DNA of 64,000 bases, taken from positions 1 through 64,000 of the forward strand of contig JAVXNE010000004.1 of the NCBI GenBank assembly GCA_036645935.1, in the 5' to 3' direction. The position numbers and the translations under genes were made by a program. Numbering within the stretch: position 1 is the first letter of the stretch; each line of letters begins with the position of its first letter. Source of the DNA: JAUNBN01 sp036645935. GTDB taxonomy: Bacteria > Bacillota > Clostridia > Oscillospirales > Ruminococcaceae. The notes under the pieces were generated by a model that was given only the letters and a program-made list of their open reading frames with translations, was not told the DNA's origin and did no database searches. Below, piece after piece: positions 8,189 to 16,729 of the stretch.

Positions 8189-8449
8189 TCATGTGTCCGA
8201 CCAATGGCGGGTCATATCGGAAAAATCGGTGACCGCCATATATCAGTGGAGGTTAAACGTGAGATTAATGAGGTCTTTGACAGAGGTCAGCTTGTCGTCA
8301 TAAGCCGAGGCATGGAACATCAGACCGTTTGTGTCGACCATACCAATGGGATAACCGTTCAGGCGGATGAGCAAGGCACCTGCATCTGCCGTTTTAATGC
8401 CATCTCGTGCAAGGATGCGGGATAGCGCTGCAGCGTATTTTTTGTTCAT
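8189..8449 (-). pseudogene. N-terminal remnant of a mobile-element-type protein
   Basis: A leftward reading frame starts MNKKYAAALSRILARDG, runs 68 codons to a TGA, and continues in the same frame for 17 more codons to a second stop at 8189. From memory, the ADAGALLIRL and GYPIGMVDT segments resemble N-termini of short proteins carried on Firmicute conjugative elements. The internal stop and the missing remainder mark it as decayed. It may be the 5' part of the relic at 7338-8173 or a separate gene. Confidence 0.55.
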
Positions 8450-8916
8450 ATGACGTTCTCTTTATTTCATTTTGAAACACAAAAAGGGCACTGGCTTTTT
8501 TGGCTTAATTCAGCCGCGAAAATCAACGCCCTTTAGCTGTTTCGGTTCTTGTCGTTTGCCGCTCTTTTAAATATTAACATGCCATCAAAAAGGCACCAGC
8601 CCATTAGCCGTGGTTGGCGGGACATATATAAAAAGGCGCTGTTTCTTGCTTTCTGTTTTATGTTTTGAAGCGTATTTTCGCCATCACAAAAAAGGGCGCT
8701 ACTCCAAACAAGTTTTGCTTGTGCGTTCGAGCCGCACCAGAGTGAAGCTGTTGTCTGAATTAATCTACGAGAAAAGGGCTTGCACTTTTTCAAGTGAAAG
8801 CCCTTGTAAGCCGCATAGACATTGGCTTTGTGAGCCATAAATCTATATTGCTATCTCTTTTTGTGTCAATAGGTCAAAATAGATGCAGGGGAGATTATGC
8901 TCATAATAAGAATCTG
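8450..8916. other. Gene-poor stretch, likely mobile-element debris
   Basis: Contains several short A5-6 GGCGCT/GGGCACT motifs (near 8474, 8588, 8630 and 8688) and Arg/Pro-rich translations in several frames that look non-coding. A leftward 101-codon frame exists (8533-8838), but its composition and lack of ribosome site argue against a real gene. The stretch separates the relics from the anti-sigma gene. Confidence 0.5.
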
Positions 8917-10164
8917 TTAGTGAAATGTCCCATCCCATATAGGCATATTCTCTATATATTTGCCCTCAACAGCCGGAACATAATATGCGCCATAGGTATT
9001 AAGCCCATTGTCTAATTTCATGGAAGGCATCTCCACATAGATACGATAATATGGCATATAAGTTTTTTCTCTATTGCCATTGCGATAGACAAGCTCCACC
9101 TTTCTCACATACGCAATTCCCGGAAATTCTTCGGGAACAGAGGTAATATAGTTTTTGTTTTCCAGTAACTCCAATGCCTGTTCCGTGCTGATAATCGGAT
9201 AGTTCCCAACTACATTTGTTAAATCGGGTTGAAATGTTCTGGAAATAAACAACTTTCCCTCATCATCACAGGCAAAGGTGACATAGTTAAAATTAAAATT
9301 TAAGATTTTTTGCGTTTCATCTCCGGTATCATCAAAAAATGTGATATGGTACTTTTGGTCACCGTTATAATGATAGTCTCCGCCTTGTATAGCAATTTTA
9401 GGATTTTCCATGTCAATGTAACTCTTGTATTCTTCACGCAAATACTCTGCGACCTTGTAGACATCATCATAGGAAGCATAGTGCGTAAAATTTAGTTCTT
9501 TCGGCAATGCAACCGCCGGTTCAAAGTAAACCGTCACAACCATTGACGAATCCACTTCAACCTTAATCTGCTGGTCTGCCATAAAAACAGTGCTTGCATC
9601 AAAATATCCGTCAGGGACTTCACCGCCACCAATTGTCAATTTCTTAGTGATTTCCTTTTTTGTTTCTTCATCTGGAATATCATCCGTTATTGGGAGGTTA
9701 TCTGCATCCATCCCCAACTTGCTTGCCGTTTCTTTCAAAAGGACCTTCATGGCTTCAAGGTTAGGACTCTCAACTTTCTGCAATCCATTGTAAGTCAAGG
9801 TGTTTTCGATAACAGGAAGATGGTCGATTTTGCTATCCTTATTCCAAGGATTTTCGCTCACCAGTTCATCAACATTGTATGCACAGTACCCTTCAAAGCC
9901 CATTGAGCCGTGGTCGAAATCAATTGACAGTAACGGCAATTTGCTGTCATCCCCATTCAAAGACGGAGAATCTATGACAGGAGGTACCGTGCTATTTTGG
10001 TATAACACAGTACCGACACCAACGACTAAAGCCGCACAAGCGGCGATTGCTCCGATTTTAAGAATAACAGCCCTTTTTGACTTGACTTTTTGGGGAATTT
10101 CGGCACTCTCTATAAGGCTTTCGTCCAGCTGACCCAATATTCTAAATAGTCGCTCTTGTTTCAT
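8917..10164 (-). CDS. Membrane anti-sigma factor-like protein
   Basis: A 415-residue single-pass membrane protein. A short cytoplasmic N-terminus (MKQERLFRILGQLDESLIES, about 1-31) precedes one membrane helix (about 33-55) and a roughly 355-residue extracytoplasmic domain without cysteine clusters. Its start codon overlaps the stop of the ECF sigma gene (ATGA), the standard sigma/anti-sigma coupling in Firmicutes. The N-terminal segment would hold the sigma factor at the membrane, and the large outer domain would sense the signal. The outer domain matches no family I can name. Signal and mechanism of release are unknown. Confidence 0.8.
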   Translation of the reverse strand: MKQERLFRILGQLDESLIESAEIPQKVKSKRAVILKIGAIAACAALVVGVGTVLYQNSTVPPVIDSPSLNGDDSKLPLLSIDFDHGSMGFEGYCAYNVDELVSENPWNKDSKIDHLPVIENTLTYNGLQKVESPNLEAMKVLLKETASKLGMDADNLPITDDIPDEETKKEITKKLTIGGGEVPDGYFDASTVFMADQQIKVEVDSSMVVTVYFEPAVALPKELNFTHYASYDDVYKVAEYLREEYKSYIDMENPKIAIQGGDYHYNGDQKYHITFFDDTGDETQKILNFNFNYVTFACDDEGKLFISRTFQPDLTNVVGNYPIISTEQALELLENKNYITSVPEEFPGIAYVRKVELVYRNGNREKTYMPYYRIYVEMPSMKLDNGLNTYGAYYVPAVEGKYIENMPIWDGTFH

Positions 10165-10721
10165 ATTGTTATGCCCTCCATTTCAAGGTGTTTCTTTAAT
10201 TTTTTCCTTGTTTCTAATAAAGAGGACTTTATTTTGCTTTCACTGTAACCATATTTTTTAGAAATATCTTTAATGCCATCGCAATACCAATATCTTCTGA
10301 CGAAAAACTGTTGTTTCATAGTGGATTGCTGTTTCAAAAATGTGCCGATTTGTTTTGCTATTTCTTTATCGTCAAGTTCCTTTTCAACAGAAATATCCGA
10401 GGGAATACAGTCCTCAAGCTCGGATAATAAAAGTGAAAACTCCCCTGCAACACGCTTTTGCGAATGTTTCTTTTTGTAACAATCCAAAGATGGATTTCTG
10501 GTAATTGCACCCAAAAATGCTCTAAATACATGGGGCTTTTGTGGAGGAATGCTATTCCAAGCACCCATATAGGTGTCATTCACGCATTCCTCTGCATCTT
10601 CATCGCTTTTAAGAATATTATAGAAAATAGCGGTTAAGTATCTGCTGTATTTAATATCCGTTTCTTTTATAGCGCTCTCATCTCTCTGCCAAAACAAGTC
10701 AACTATTTTTGTGTCATCCAT
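10161..10721 (-). CDS. ECF-type RNA polymerase sigma factor
   Basis: A 186-residue sigma-70 family protein. The ATG at 10721 is chosen over one 24 bases upstream because AAAGGAGG (10728-10735) sits at the right distance. Region 2 spans about residues 22-88 (YLTAIFYNILKSDEDAEECVNDTYMGAWNSI is the core, in two halves), and region 4 spans about 128-180 with the helix-turn-helix IKDISKKYGYSESKIKSSL. There is no region 1 or 3, as in ECF factors. It is translationally coupled to the anti-sigma gene. Target promoters, probably including its own, cannot be identified here. Confidence 0.9.
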   Translation of the reverse strand: MDDTKIVDLFWQRDESAIKETDIKYSRYLTAIFYNILKSDEDAEECVNDTYMGAWNSIPPQKPHVFRAFLGAITRNPSLDCYKKKHSQKRVAGEFSLLLSELEDCIPSDISVEKELDDKEIAKQIGTFLKQQSTMKQQFFVRRYWYCDGIKDISKKYGYSESKIKSSLLETRKKLKKHLEMEGITI

Positions 10722-10850
10722 ACTACGCCTCCTTTCCGTCCTCACCTATATAGACGAGAAATGAAGTCAACGGTTGTACTCACTGTTAATTTTTTGATGA
10801 AGGTTATATAAATAATCCGTGACGCAATGATAACATAATTCAGCGCACAG

Positions 10851-10891
10851 AAAGAAACCTATTTCTCATTAACGGAAAAATAGGTTTCTTT
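10851..10891 (-). terminator. Terminator of the tRNA-Thr/Tyr transcript
   Basis: AAAGAAACCTATTT (10851-10864) and AAATAGGTTTCTTT (10878-10891) form a 14-bp perfect stem with a 13-base loop immediately 3' of tRNA-Tyr on the minus strand. A TTTCT tract follows. Its right arm touches the encoded CCA end. Confidence 0.8.
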
Positions 10892-10975
10892 GGTGGGAGC
10901 GGATGGATTTGAACCATCGAAGTCTGAGACAACAGATTTACAGTCTGCCCCCTTTGGCCACTTGGGTACACTCCC
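10891..10975 (-). tRNA. tRNA-Tyr (GTA)
   Basis: 85-nt class II tRNA on the minus strand. The acceptor arms GGGAGTG and CGCTCCC pair with one G-U, followed by discriminator A and an encoded CCA. The anticodon loop CTGTAAA gives anticodon GTA. A variable arm follows, and the T-arm has GGTTCAAATCC. It is 48 bases downstream of tRNA-Thr in the same direction. Its 3' end faces the AT-rich island at 1-10.8 kb, making it the likely historical integration site. Confidence 0.95.
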
Positions 10976-11023
10976 GTATTCACTTTTTGTGCCCTGATAA
11001 CAAGACGCATCTCATAAGAAAGG

Positions 11024-11099
11024 TGGAGCTGGTGGACGGATTTGAACCCCCGACCTGCTGATTACAAATCAGCTGCTCTACCGGCTGAGCTACACCAGC
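11024..11099 (-). tRNA. tRNA-Thr (TGT)
   Basis: 76-nt tRNA on the minus strand. The acceptor arms GCTGGTG/CACCAGC pair perfectly, then discriminator T and encoded CCA. D-arm is GCTCAGCCGGTAGAGC, the anticodon loop TTTGTAA gives TGT, and the T-arm has GGTTCAAATCC. It is first of a two-tRNA transcript with tRNA-Tyr. Confidence 0.96.
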
Positions 11100-11270
11100 A
11101 TTTTTGAAGTGCCTATTGATATTACCACAGTGAATTTTCTTTGTCAACAAACTATGCTATACTTTTGTTCGATGAAAATTTTATACTGTTTTTTCTTATT
11201 GCTTGGCAACGGTCTGTGTCAGAACTGCTACTTCTAAATCATAACAACCACAACAACGGAGGATCACAGC

Positions 11271-12263
11271 ATGAAGAAAATTCTCAATCTCCTGCTTGCC
11301 ATGGCGCTCTGCGCCGCACTGCTCGCGTCCTGCGGGGCCCAAAGCAAAGGATACCCAAATTCCAACATCAACGACGCTGTCGGTGAAATGTCAACAGCGG
11401 ATTCCGCCGCCCCGAACGCCGCACCCAAACCCGGCGGCGGCGAAGGCGCGGCATTGCAGCGCGAAACTACCGGAAGCTCGGATTATGGACTTAAAATAAT
11501 CTACAACGCAAGGCTTGATATCGAGACGCTTGACTTTGACAAGAGCTGCGAGAGCGTCGTATCTGCCGTCACTTCCTCGGGAGGGTATCTCTCCAACACC
11601 GACGTGGGCGGCGGATACACCTACAGCGGGAACTACCTTTCCCGATACGCGCGATACAGCGCCCGCATCCCATCGGCAAAATACAACGAGTTTCTCGCAA
11701 AGGGAGAAACCTTCGGCAACATAACAAGCTCGAGCAACAGCAGCGAAGATATAACGACGAGTTATATAGACAACGAGGCCAGACTGAACACCCTTAAAGC
11801 TCAAGAAACACGGCTGCTTGAGCTTCTCAAAGAGAGCGGAACGCTTGAAGATTTGCTCGCAATCGAGCAGCGTTTGAGCGACGTGCGCTATCAAATCGAG
11901 AGCATCACGTCGACACTCAAGCTGTACGACAACATGGTCGATTTCTGCACTGTTGAAATATCGCTCAACGAGGTTAACAAGATAACTGTCAATCAGAACA
12001 ATTTTCAAACCGAGCTCATCGAGGCATTCAAGGGTTCTGGTCGCGCGGTTTTGAACTTTATGCGCGGACTTGTGATCTTTCTCATCTATGCACTGCCCTT
12101 CATCGCTATCGCGCTGCTCATACTGTGGATTGCGCTCAAACTGACGCGCAAGGGTCGCGCCTCCAAGACAGCGCGCAATGCCCGAGCCGCAGAGGCCGCC
12201 GCTAAAGGGAATTTTTGCAGCAGTCCGGAACCTGACGGCAACAAGAAAATTGATAACGAATAA
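11271..12263 (+). CDS. DUF4349-type lipoprotein
   Basis: A 330-residue predicted lipoprotein. The signal sequence ends in a lipobox (LASC, Cys21), followed by a low-complexity linker rich in Ala, Pro and Gly (about 40-65). A DUF4349-like region (about 70-285) contains the beta segment IIYNARLDIETLDFDKS, a long coiled coil (about 165-215, NEARLNTLKAQETRLLELL) and a C-terminal membrane helix (about 262-288). A basic/Ala tail ends the protein. The ribosome site GGAGG lies 9 bases before the ATG. DUF4349 proteins are envelope proteins of unknown role. Having both a lipid anchor and a TM helix implies a protein stitched to the membrane at both ends of its outer domain. Confidence 0.85.
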   Translation: MKKILNLLLAMALCAALLASCGAQSKGYPNSNINDAVGEMSTADSAAPNAAPKPGGGEGAALQRETTGSSDYGLKIIYNARLDIETLDFDKSCESVVSAVTSSGGYLSNTDVGGGYTYSGNYLSRYARYSARIPSAKYNEFLAKGETFGNITSSSNSSEDITTSYIDNEARLNTLKAQETRLLELLKESGTLEDLLAIEQRLSDVRYQIESITSTLKLYDNMVDFCTVEISLNEVNKITVNQNNFQTELIEAFKGSGRAVLNFMRGLVIFLIYALPFIAIALLILWIALKLTRKGRASKTARNARAAEAAAKGNFCSSPEPDGNKKIDNE

Positions 12264-12597
12264 GTAATGCTTGCTGAACCATACCGGTTGCAAACAGAAT
12301 TGTGTTTCATGTATAAGACGGATTCTTAACCTCCTAAAAACCCCGCTGGTTGGCAATCGGTGCACATCAAGCGCCTCTCTTGCCTTTCCAAGACACTGTA
12401 ATCGGCTTTGAAAACTGCGCGGCGGTTTATCGCAACCGCAGAAAACGCCCTGCACTCTGACAGTCTGAAAATGCGCTTAACGCTGCATTGCGGCTGTGTG
12501 TTTGGATTGTGGCATAAACACTTGAGTTCCAAATTAAAGTGCCTTCCCCTCGGCCGTCTCTCGGCTGTTGGGAAAGGCGCTTTTTTGTTTTTTTCGT
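12264..12597. other. Convergent intergenic region with shared terminator
   Basis: Spacer between the lipoprotein gene (rightward) and bioY (leftward). It ends in a hairpin at about 12538-12591: AGTGCCTT-CCC pairs with GGG-AAAGGCGCT, an inner CGGC/GCCG stem fills the loop, and T6 follows on the plus strand with an A-rich flank on the other side. It can terminate both genes. Nothing else is evident. Confidence 0.65.
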
Positions 12598-13164
12598 TTA
12601 CCCGTGCCTGATCGCCGTTTCCGCTCTGCGCGACACCAAAATCGCAAGCGCTATTTTCAGCGCGTCGGGCAGTATGAAGGGGAACACGCACCAGCCCAAC
12701 ACGCTTGTGAGCGCGACGGGTCCGTTTGCCCGGGTGTAAACCTGCATGAACCACGCGGTGCCAAAGGCGTAGCACACAAGCAGTCCCGCCACCATTCCGA
12801 GCGCTGTCCAGAGCGTGCGATGTCCGCTTTTTTCAGCTGCAAACCCCGAAATAAGCACCGCCGGAATAAATCCGACAATATACCCGCCTGTCGCGCCCAG
12901 CAGCACTCCCGCACCGCCGCCAAACCCAGAAAAGACAGGAAGGCCGAGCGCACCAAGCAGTATGTATACGCATACTGCGGCCGCACCGCGCTTTCCGCCC
13001 AGCATCAACGCCGTCAAAAAAACAGCAAAAGTCTGCATGGTAAACGGCACAGCGAGCGGAACCGAAATCCACGAGCACACGGCAATTAGCGACACGCACA
13101 GCGCTGTGTGGGCGACGTCGCTTGCGACGCCGTACAGCTTTTTCTCTGATGTGTATGATTTCAT
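12598..13164 (-). CDS. bioY: Biotin transporter S component BioY
   Basis: A 188-residue integral membrane protein with about six helices, the substrate-binding (S) component of an energy-coupling-factor biotin transporter. Characteristic BioY features are VPFTMQTFAVFLTALMLGG near residue 40, the glycine-rich LGLPVFSGFGGGAGVLLGATGG loop (in two parts) near 75-95, and GFIPAVLISGF. The EcfA/EcfT energising subunits are not in the window, so it probably shares a module encoded elsewhere. It starts 2 bases after the stop of the E2-like gene and so is co-transcribed with it. No BirA-like palindrome was identified upstream of the pair. Confidence 0.93.
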   Translation of the reverse strand: MKSYTSEKKLYGVASDVAHTALCVSLIAVCSWISVPLAVPFTMQTFAVFLTALMLGGKRGAAAVCVYILLGALGLPVFSGFGGGAGVLLGATGGYIVGFIPAVLISGFAAEKSGHRTLWTALGMVAGLLVCYAFGTAWFMQVYTRANGPVALTSVLGWCVFPFILPDALKIALAILVSRRAETAIRHG

Positions 13165-13166
13165 GT

Positions 13167-14069
13167 TTAATAGACCTTTTCGGCACGCCCCACATATTTG
13201 GCACCGACATCGTATCGGACGTCGGCGGGATCGGGCAGGGTCTCGAGCAGTGCGGGATTTTTGAGATAGCGATCAAGGTACTGAAACGCCATACCATACA
13301 CCGCACCCGCGCACACCCGCTCATCAATCGTGACGGCAAGAGGATATATCTTGCGGGAAGTGAGCTTGCCATCGCGTGCAAGCTTCACCTTGCTTGTCTT
13401 GTTGCCGAGGCCGACGAACACTGTTGTCGTTCCAAAATTATAGAGATGGTGGTGCAGCGCATTCATGTTGATTGATGCCATATTCGTGATGAACATGCTC
13501 GTGTGAAACGGAGATGCGTCGATTATCGCGCGTGGCAGGATTCCAAATCGGTCGAGCAGCTTGAGTGTCGCCACTGAAAACGACACAAGCCCCGGAATCT
13601 TGAACAGGCCGTTCGCAATCTTGTCGGTCTTGTTCTGGTTGAGGATAACCCGATTGCGCTCGATGGTGTCCTCAACCTTGCGCGCAACGTCGAGTACCGT
13701 GTCTGTGGCGGGGTCGAAATAGACCTTAACCGTTGTTTCCAGAAAATCGTCCTTGCCGCGAATTTTAACCATCGCGAACGACACGCACAGTTCGTTGCGC
13801 GCATAGACTTTTTTACCTACAACAAACCGGTTGATCTCGGGCATATGAGCGACGGCACGCACGTATGCCGCAATTATGACTTCCATCTGCGACATCCGAA
13901 TTCCCTGCGCACGCTTGTCGCGCACATAGTTCTGAAGTATGTCGGCATCGGCATATTGTGTGCAATAGCACTGCGCGTCCGACCTCTCTGTCATTATGAA
14001 TGGCGTGAGTCTGGTTATCGGGTCGATACCCTTTGTCACGAGCCGACCGTCCTTACGTCTTCCGAACAT
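13167..14069 (-). CDS. 2-oxoacid dehydrogenase E2-like acyltransferase domain protein, probably inactive
   Basis: A 300-residue protein of the chloramphenicol acetyltransferase/E2 catalytic fold, without lipoyl or peripheral-subunit-binding domains. The ATG at 14069 has GGGAGAAAG upstream; an earlier ATG lacks a site. The N-terminal segment RLTPFIMTERSDAQ and the strand FITNMASINMNALHHHLYNFG fit E2 domains. At the active-site motif, normally DHRxxDG, this protein reads IDERVCAGAVYG, so the catalytic His and Asp are both replaced. It is probably a non-catalytic relative or uses another chemistry. Coupling to bioY suggests a link to biotin or acyl metabolism, but this is speculative. Confidence 0.75.
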   Translation of the reverse strand: MFGRRKDGRLVTKGIDPITRLTPFIMTERSDAQCYCTQYADADILQNYVRDKRAQGIRMSQMEVIIAAYVRAVAHMPEINRFVVGKKVYARNELCVSFAMVKIRGKDDFLETTVKVYFDPATDTVLDVARKVEDTIERNRVILNQNKTDKIANGLFKIPGLVSFSVATLKLLDRFGILPRAIIDASPFHTSMFITNMASINMNALHHHLYNFGTTTVFVGLGNKTSKVKLARDGKLTSRKIYPLAVTIDERVCAGAVYGMAFQYLDRYLKNPALLETLPDPADVRYDVGAKYVGRAEKVY

Positions 14070-14165
14070 AAATACTTTCTCCCTTTTTGAACATAGGTTG
14101 TGGTTCTCTGTCTTTATTTTTATCACGGCTGCGGATGTTCCCGCTCGTCGTGTATTGCGGAAATA

Positions 14166-15023
14166 TCATCTGTCTGTTTCTTTGTCAATATTAAAGTGCG
14201 GCGACGGCATATATCGCTCGAAAATAATCGCGTCGGTCAGCTTTTCAAGCTGTGCGTGGCGCTCCGGGGTTCTGCACGTCCACACAACGCCGAGCGCGCC
14301 GAGCGCGCGAACAATTCTGAACGGCAATCCGATGTCCTGCTCGCGATAGGCGACAAAGTGCGGACGGCTTATAACGTCGCAGAGCAGCCACTGTGCACAC
14401 ATGCCATTTACAATTCCGAGGTCAGGACTTGCTTTGTGTCCGTTGACGAGCTGGCCGCGGACCAAATCGTCCGCGTGCTTTTTAAACCAGCCCACAACGC
14501 ACGGATGAAAGCTCTCGACACAGAATTCACCGCCATAGCCGCGCAGCATCTCGAGCGTCGCCCGGCACAGTTCATAATACCATTCCGTGCAGATTCCCTC
14601 CGCCTTTATCTCGACAATGAGCGGCTCTCTGCCGTTTACGGTTTCGAGTACCTCGGAAAAAAGCGGCACCCCCTCAGCTGAACCAAACAGCCGCAATTCC
14701 TTCACTTCATCCCACGTAAGCTCCCATACCGGCGTGTCAACTCCGCACACGCGTCCAAAGTCGTTGTCGTGAAACACGATGAGTTTTTTATCCTTGGTGA
14801 ATTGAACATCAAGCTCGCAGCCGTAACCATTTTGCATCGCGAGCTCAAACGCCGCAAGAGAATTTTCCGGTGCGGCACCCTCGTTGTCGTACAACCCTCG
14901 GTGCGCATAAGCCCGCCTTGCAAACCGCTCGCACGCATCCTCGCTCGCGCGTTCGGGAAAAATCAGAAAAAGAGCAAAGAGCCCCAGCCCGAGCACAAAG
15001 AAAAAAGCAATGAGCGCCGCCAT
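14166..15023 (-). CDS. Glycerophosphodiester phosphodiesterase, membrane-anchored
   Basis: A 285-residue GDPD-family enzyme that hydrolyses glycerophosphodiesters to glycerol-3-phosphate and an alcohol. ATG at 15023 is preferred to a TTG two codons upstream because AGGGG lies 10 bases before it. An N-terminal membrane helix (about 2-22) is followed by the GDPD core: AHRGLYDNEGAAPENSLAAF with the catalytic His-Arg and metal-binding Glu-Asn, GCELDVQFTKD, and IVFHDNDFGRV with the second His. PLIVEIKAE carries a further metal ligand. The anchor suggests it acts at the outer membrane face on lipid or teichoic-acid debris. It follows the Nudix gene at 13 bases, so the two are likely co-transcribed. 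Confidence 0.92.
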   Translation of the reverse strand: MAALIAFFFVLGLGLFALFLIFPERASEDACERFARRAYAHRGLYDNEGAAPENSLAAFELAMQNGYGCELDVQFTKDKKLIVFHDNDFGRVCGVDTPVWELTWDEVKELRLFGSAEGVPLFSEVLETVNGREPLIVEIKAEGICTEWYYELCRATLEMLRGYGGEFCVESFHPCVVGWFKKHADDLVRGQLVNGHKASPDLGIVNGMCAQWLLCDVISRPHFVAYREQDIGLPFRIVRALGALGVVWTCRTPERHAQLEKLTDAIIFERYMPSPHFNIDKETDR

Positions 15024-15036
15024 GATCAATTATCCC

Positions 15037-15570
15037 CTATTCTGTGATGCGGTCGGCGATCAGCAAAAGCGCCACCGTCTTCGCATCTTTGATTGTGTTG
15101 TTAAGTGCAAGCGCTGCGGCTTCCGCGAGCGGCATTTTTTTAACCGAGAGAAACTCCTCGTCATCAAGTTCCTGCTCTCCGGCGCAAAGACCACGAGCTA
15201 TATACATATAAAGCCGCTCCTGTCCGTAACCGGGCGATGGATAAATCACACCGACACGTCGCAACTCCCGAGCGGTAAAACCGGTCTCTTCGCGAAGCTC
15301 GCGGACGGCGGCGCTGTCCGGATCTTCGTCCCATTCGAGCTTTCCCGCGGGAAGCTCAACGGTCGTCTCACCCATCGGGTAACGAAACTGCTCAACGAGA
15401 TATACATTGCGCTGCTCGTCGATTGCCGCCATGCACACGCCTCCCGGATGCTCGACAACTTCCCTGTCCGCGATATTGCCGTCAGGCAGCTCGACGACAT
15501 CCTTGCGCACTCTTATTATCCGCCCTTCATATATTCGCGTGCCGCTGAGTTTCTTTTCGGTAAAGTTCAT
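15037..15570 (-). CDS. Nudix hydrolase, ADP-ribose pyrophosphatase type
   Basis: A 177-residue Nudix enzyme. The Nudix box matches the consensus fully: G followed by five residues then E (GKLEWDE), seven residues, then RELREETGF (about residues 84-106). The N-terminal half (EVVEHPGGVCMAAI, YLVEQFRYPMG, VELPAGKLE) is typical of ADP-ribose/ADP-sugar pyrophosphatases of the NudF type, which yield AMP plus ribose-5-phosphate. It is divergently oriented from the M14 peptidase with an 81-base shared upstream region and precedes the GDPD gene. NAD turnover also links it loosely to pncB about 2 kb away. Confidence 0.93.
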   Translation of the reverse strand: MNFTEKKLSGTRIYEGRIIRVRKDVVELPDGNIADREVVEHPGGVCMAAIDEQRNVYLVEQFRYPMGETTVELPAGKLEWDEDPDSAAVRELREETGFTARELRRVGVIYPSPGYGQERLYMYIARGLCAGEQELDDEEFLSVKKMPLAEAAALALNNTIKDAKTVALLLIADRITE

Positions 15571-15651
15571 CGCGCAGACCTCCTAATTTATACATGTACA
15601 TTCTATCATAAATCATCACAAAATGCGCATATCATTTATCGGGGTGGTGGC

Positions 15652-16557
15652 TTGAACGATATTTTTTTCAATCTTGAGGGTGCGAGTGCGAGCGACATCA
15701 ACGCCGAGCTTCGGCGCTGTGCGGGACAGTGCGGTTTTGCCCGCTATTCGTGCGCAGGTCACTCGGTGTGTTCCCGTGAGATCGGCGCACTTGAGCTCGG
15801 TTCGCTCTATCGCCCCGCGCTCATAATCGGCGGGACACACGGCACCGAATGGGTGTCGGTTTTTTCAGCGCTTCGGCTCGCGCTGGAACTATCTCGCTGC
15901 GCGAGCGAGCGCACATGTGAATACGGAATTGACGTGCGCAGGGCTTTGGGTCGCTCGGGCGCGGTCATCATTCCGCAGCTCAACCCCGACGGATATGAAA
16001 TCTTCAAAAACGGCGCATCGGGGGCAGCGCGGCGGGCACATTCTCTCGATCGCTTTGAATACGGCGACTTTAGGCATTGGCAGTCCAACGCTCGGGGAAT
16101 TGACATCAATCACAATTTCAGCGCGGGGTTTTACATAGCCCGCGCCGCCGCTGCAAAATTCGGAATCACCCGTCGGGGTCCGACACGTTACGGTGGAATC
16201 CTGCCTTTTTCCCAACCCGAAACGCGCACTGCCCGCCGCGCGTGCGAGCGCTATCGCCCGCGCTCACTTTTCTCGCTGCACTCACAGGGCGAGGAGATCT
16301 ACTGGCAATACGGCGAGCGCACCCATCCGAGCGCGCTTAGCATCGCGGAAACCCTCGCGGCACTCGCAGGCTATACGGTCACGCAGCCTGAATCCATCGC
16401 ATCTCATGCGGGTTTGAAAGACTGGTTCATCGAGCGCTACGGCTTGCCCGCTTTCACAATTGAATTGGGTTTAGGCTGTAATCCGCTTCCCTATTCCGAG
16501 TTTGAAGAAATCTATCAAAAAATTCGGCGCATGCTCTTTGTCGCCTCTGTTTTGTAA
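15652..16557 (+). CDS. M14-family zinc carboxypeptidase
   Basis: A 301-residue metallopeptidase. A TTG start at 15652 is proposed because GGGGTGG lies 3-9 bases before it and upstream in-frame sequence is the antisense of the Nudix gene. Zinc ligands are His and Glu in GGTHGTEWVS (about residues 60-69) and the His in SLHSQGEEIYW. The catalytic Glu is in FTIELGLG. RGIDINHNF and the substrate-Arg region also fit. No signal peptide is seen, so it is probably cytoplasmic, like gamma-D-glutamyl-meso-diaminopimelate peptidases of the ENP1/M14C group. That substrate is inferred. A clear terminator follows the stop codon. Confidence 0.88.
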   Translation: MNDIFFNLEGASASDINAELRRCAGQCGFARYSCAGHSVCSREIGALELGSLYRPALIIGGTHGTEWVSVFSALRLALELSRCASERTCEYGIDVRRALGRSGAVIIPQLNPDGYEIFKNGASGAARRAHSLDRFEYGDFRHWQSNARGIDINHNFSAGFYIARAAAAKFGITRRGPTRYGGILPFSQPETRTARRACERYRPRSLFSLHSQGEEIYWQYGERTHPSALSIAETLAALAGYTVTQPESIASHAGLKDWFIERYGLPAFTIELGLGCNPLPYSEFEEIYQKIRRMLFVASVL

Positions 16558-16562
16558 AACAT

Positions 16563-16588
16563 AAAGCGGAAGACTCCGCTTCCGCTTT
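16563..16588 (+). terminator. Terminator after the M14 peptidase gene
   Basis: AAAGCGGAAG and CTTCCGCTTT form a 10-bp perfect stem around a 6-base loop, ending in TTT, 5 bases beyond the peptidase stop codon. Confidence 0.8.
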
Positions 16589-16729
16589 CATCGATAATTC
16601 AATCTGCTGATTGTGTCGTCGATGATTTCGAAAGGAATCTTCCGCACTTATAGCATATGCCGCGATCCGCCGAAGTATACACTCCGGCGGCTCTGTTAAT
16701 TATTTCCACATGCCTCGCCTTTGCCCGCG

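Noticed and set aside
8533..8838. A leftward 101-codon open frame starting MAHKANVYAAYKG.
   Set aside because: No ribosome site, composition rich in Arg/Ser/Cys/Trp as in non-coding frames, and short A/G motifs recur within it. It looks like debris rather than a gene.
11391..12455. A leftward 354-codon open frame opposite the DUF4349 lipoprotein gene.
   Set aside because: It is the antisense shadow of a gene with a lipobox, coiled coil and ribosome site, and it has no domain of its own.
15010..15651. A possible 214-codon N-terminal extension of the M14 carboxypeptidase in the same open frame.
   Set aside because: This part is antisense to the Nudix hydrolase gene, which has a perfect Nudix box. 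The peptidase homology begins after the TTG at 15652, which has its own ribosome site.
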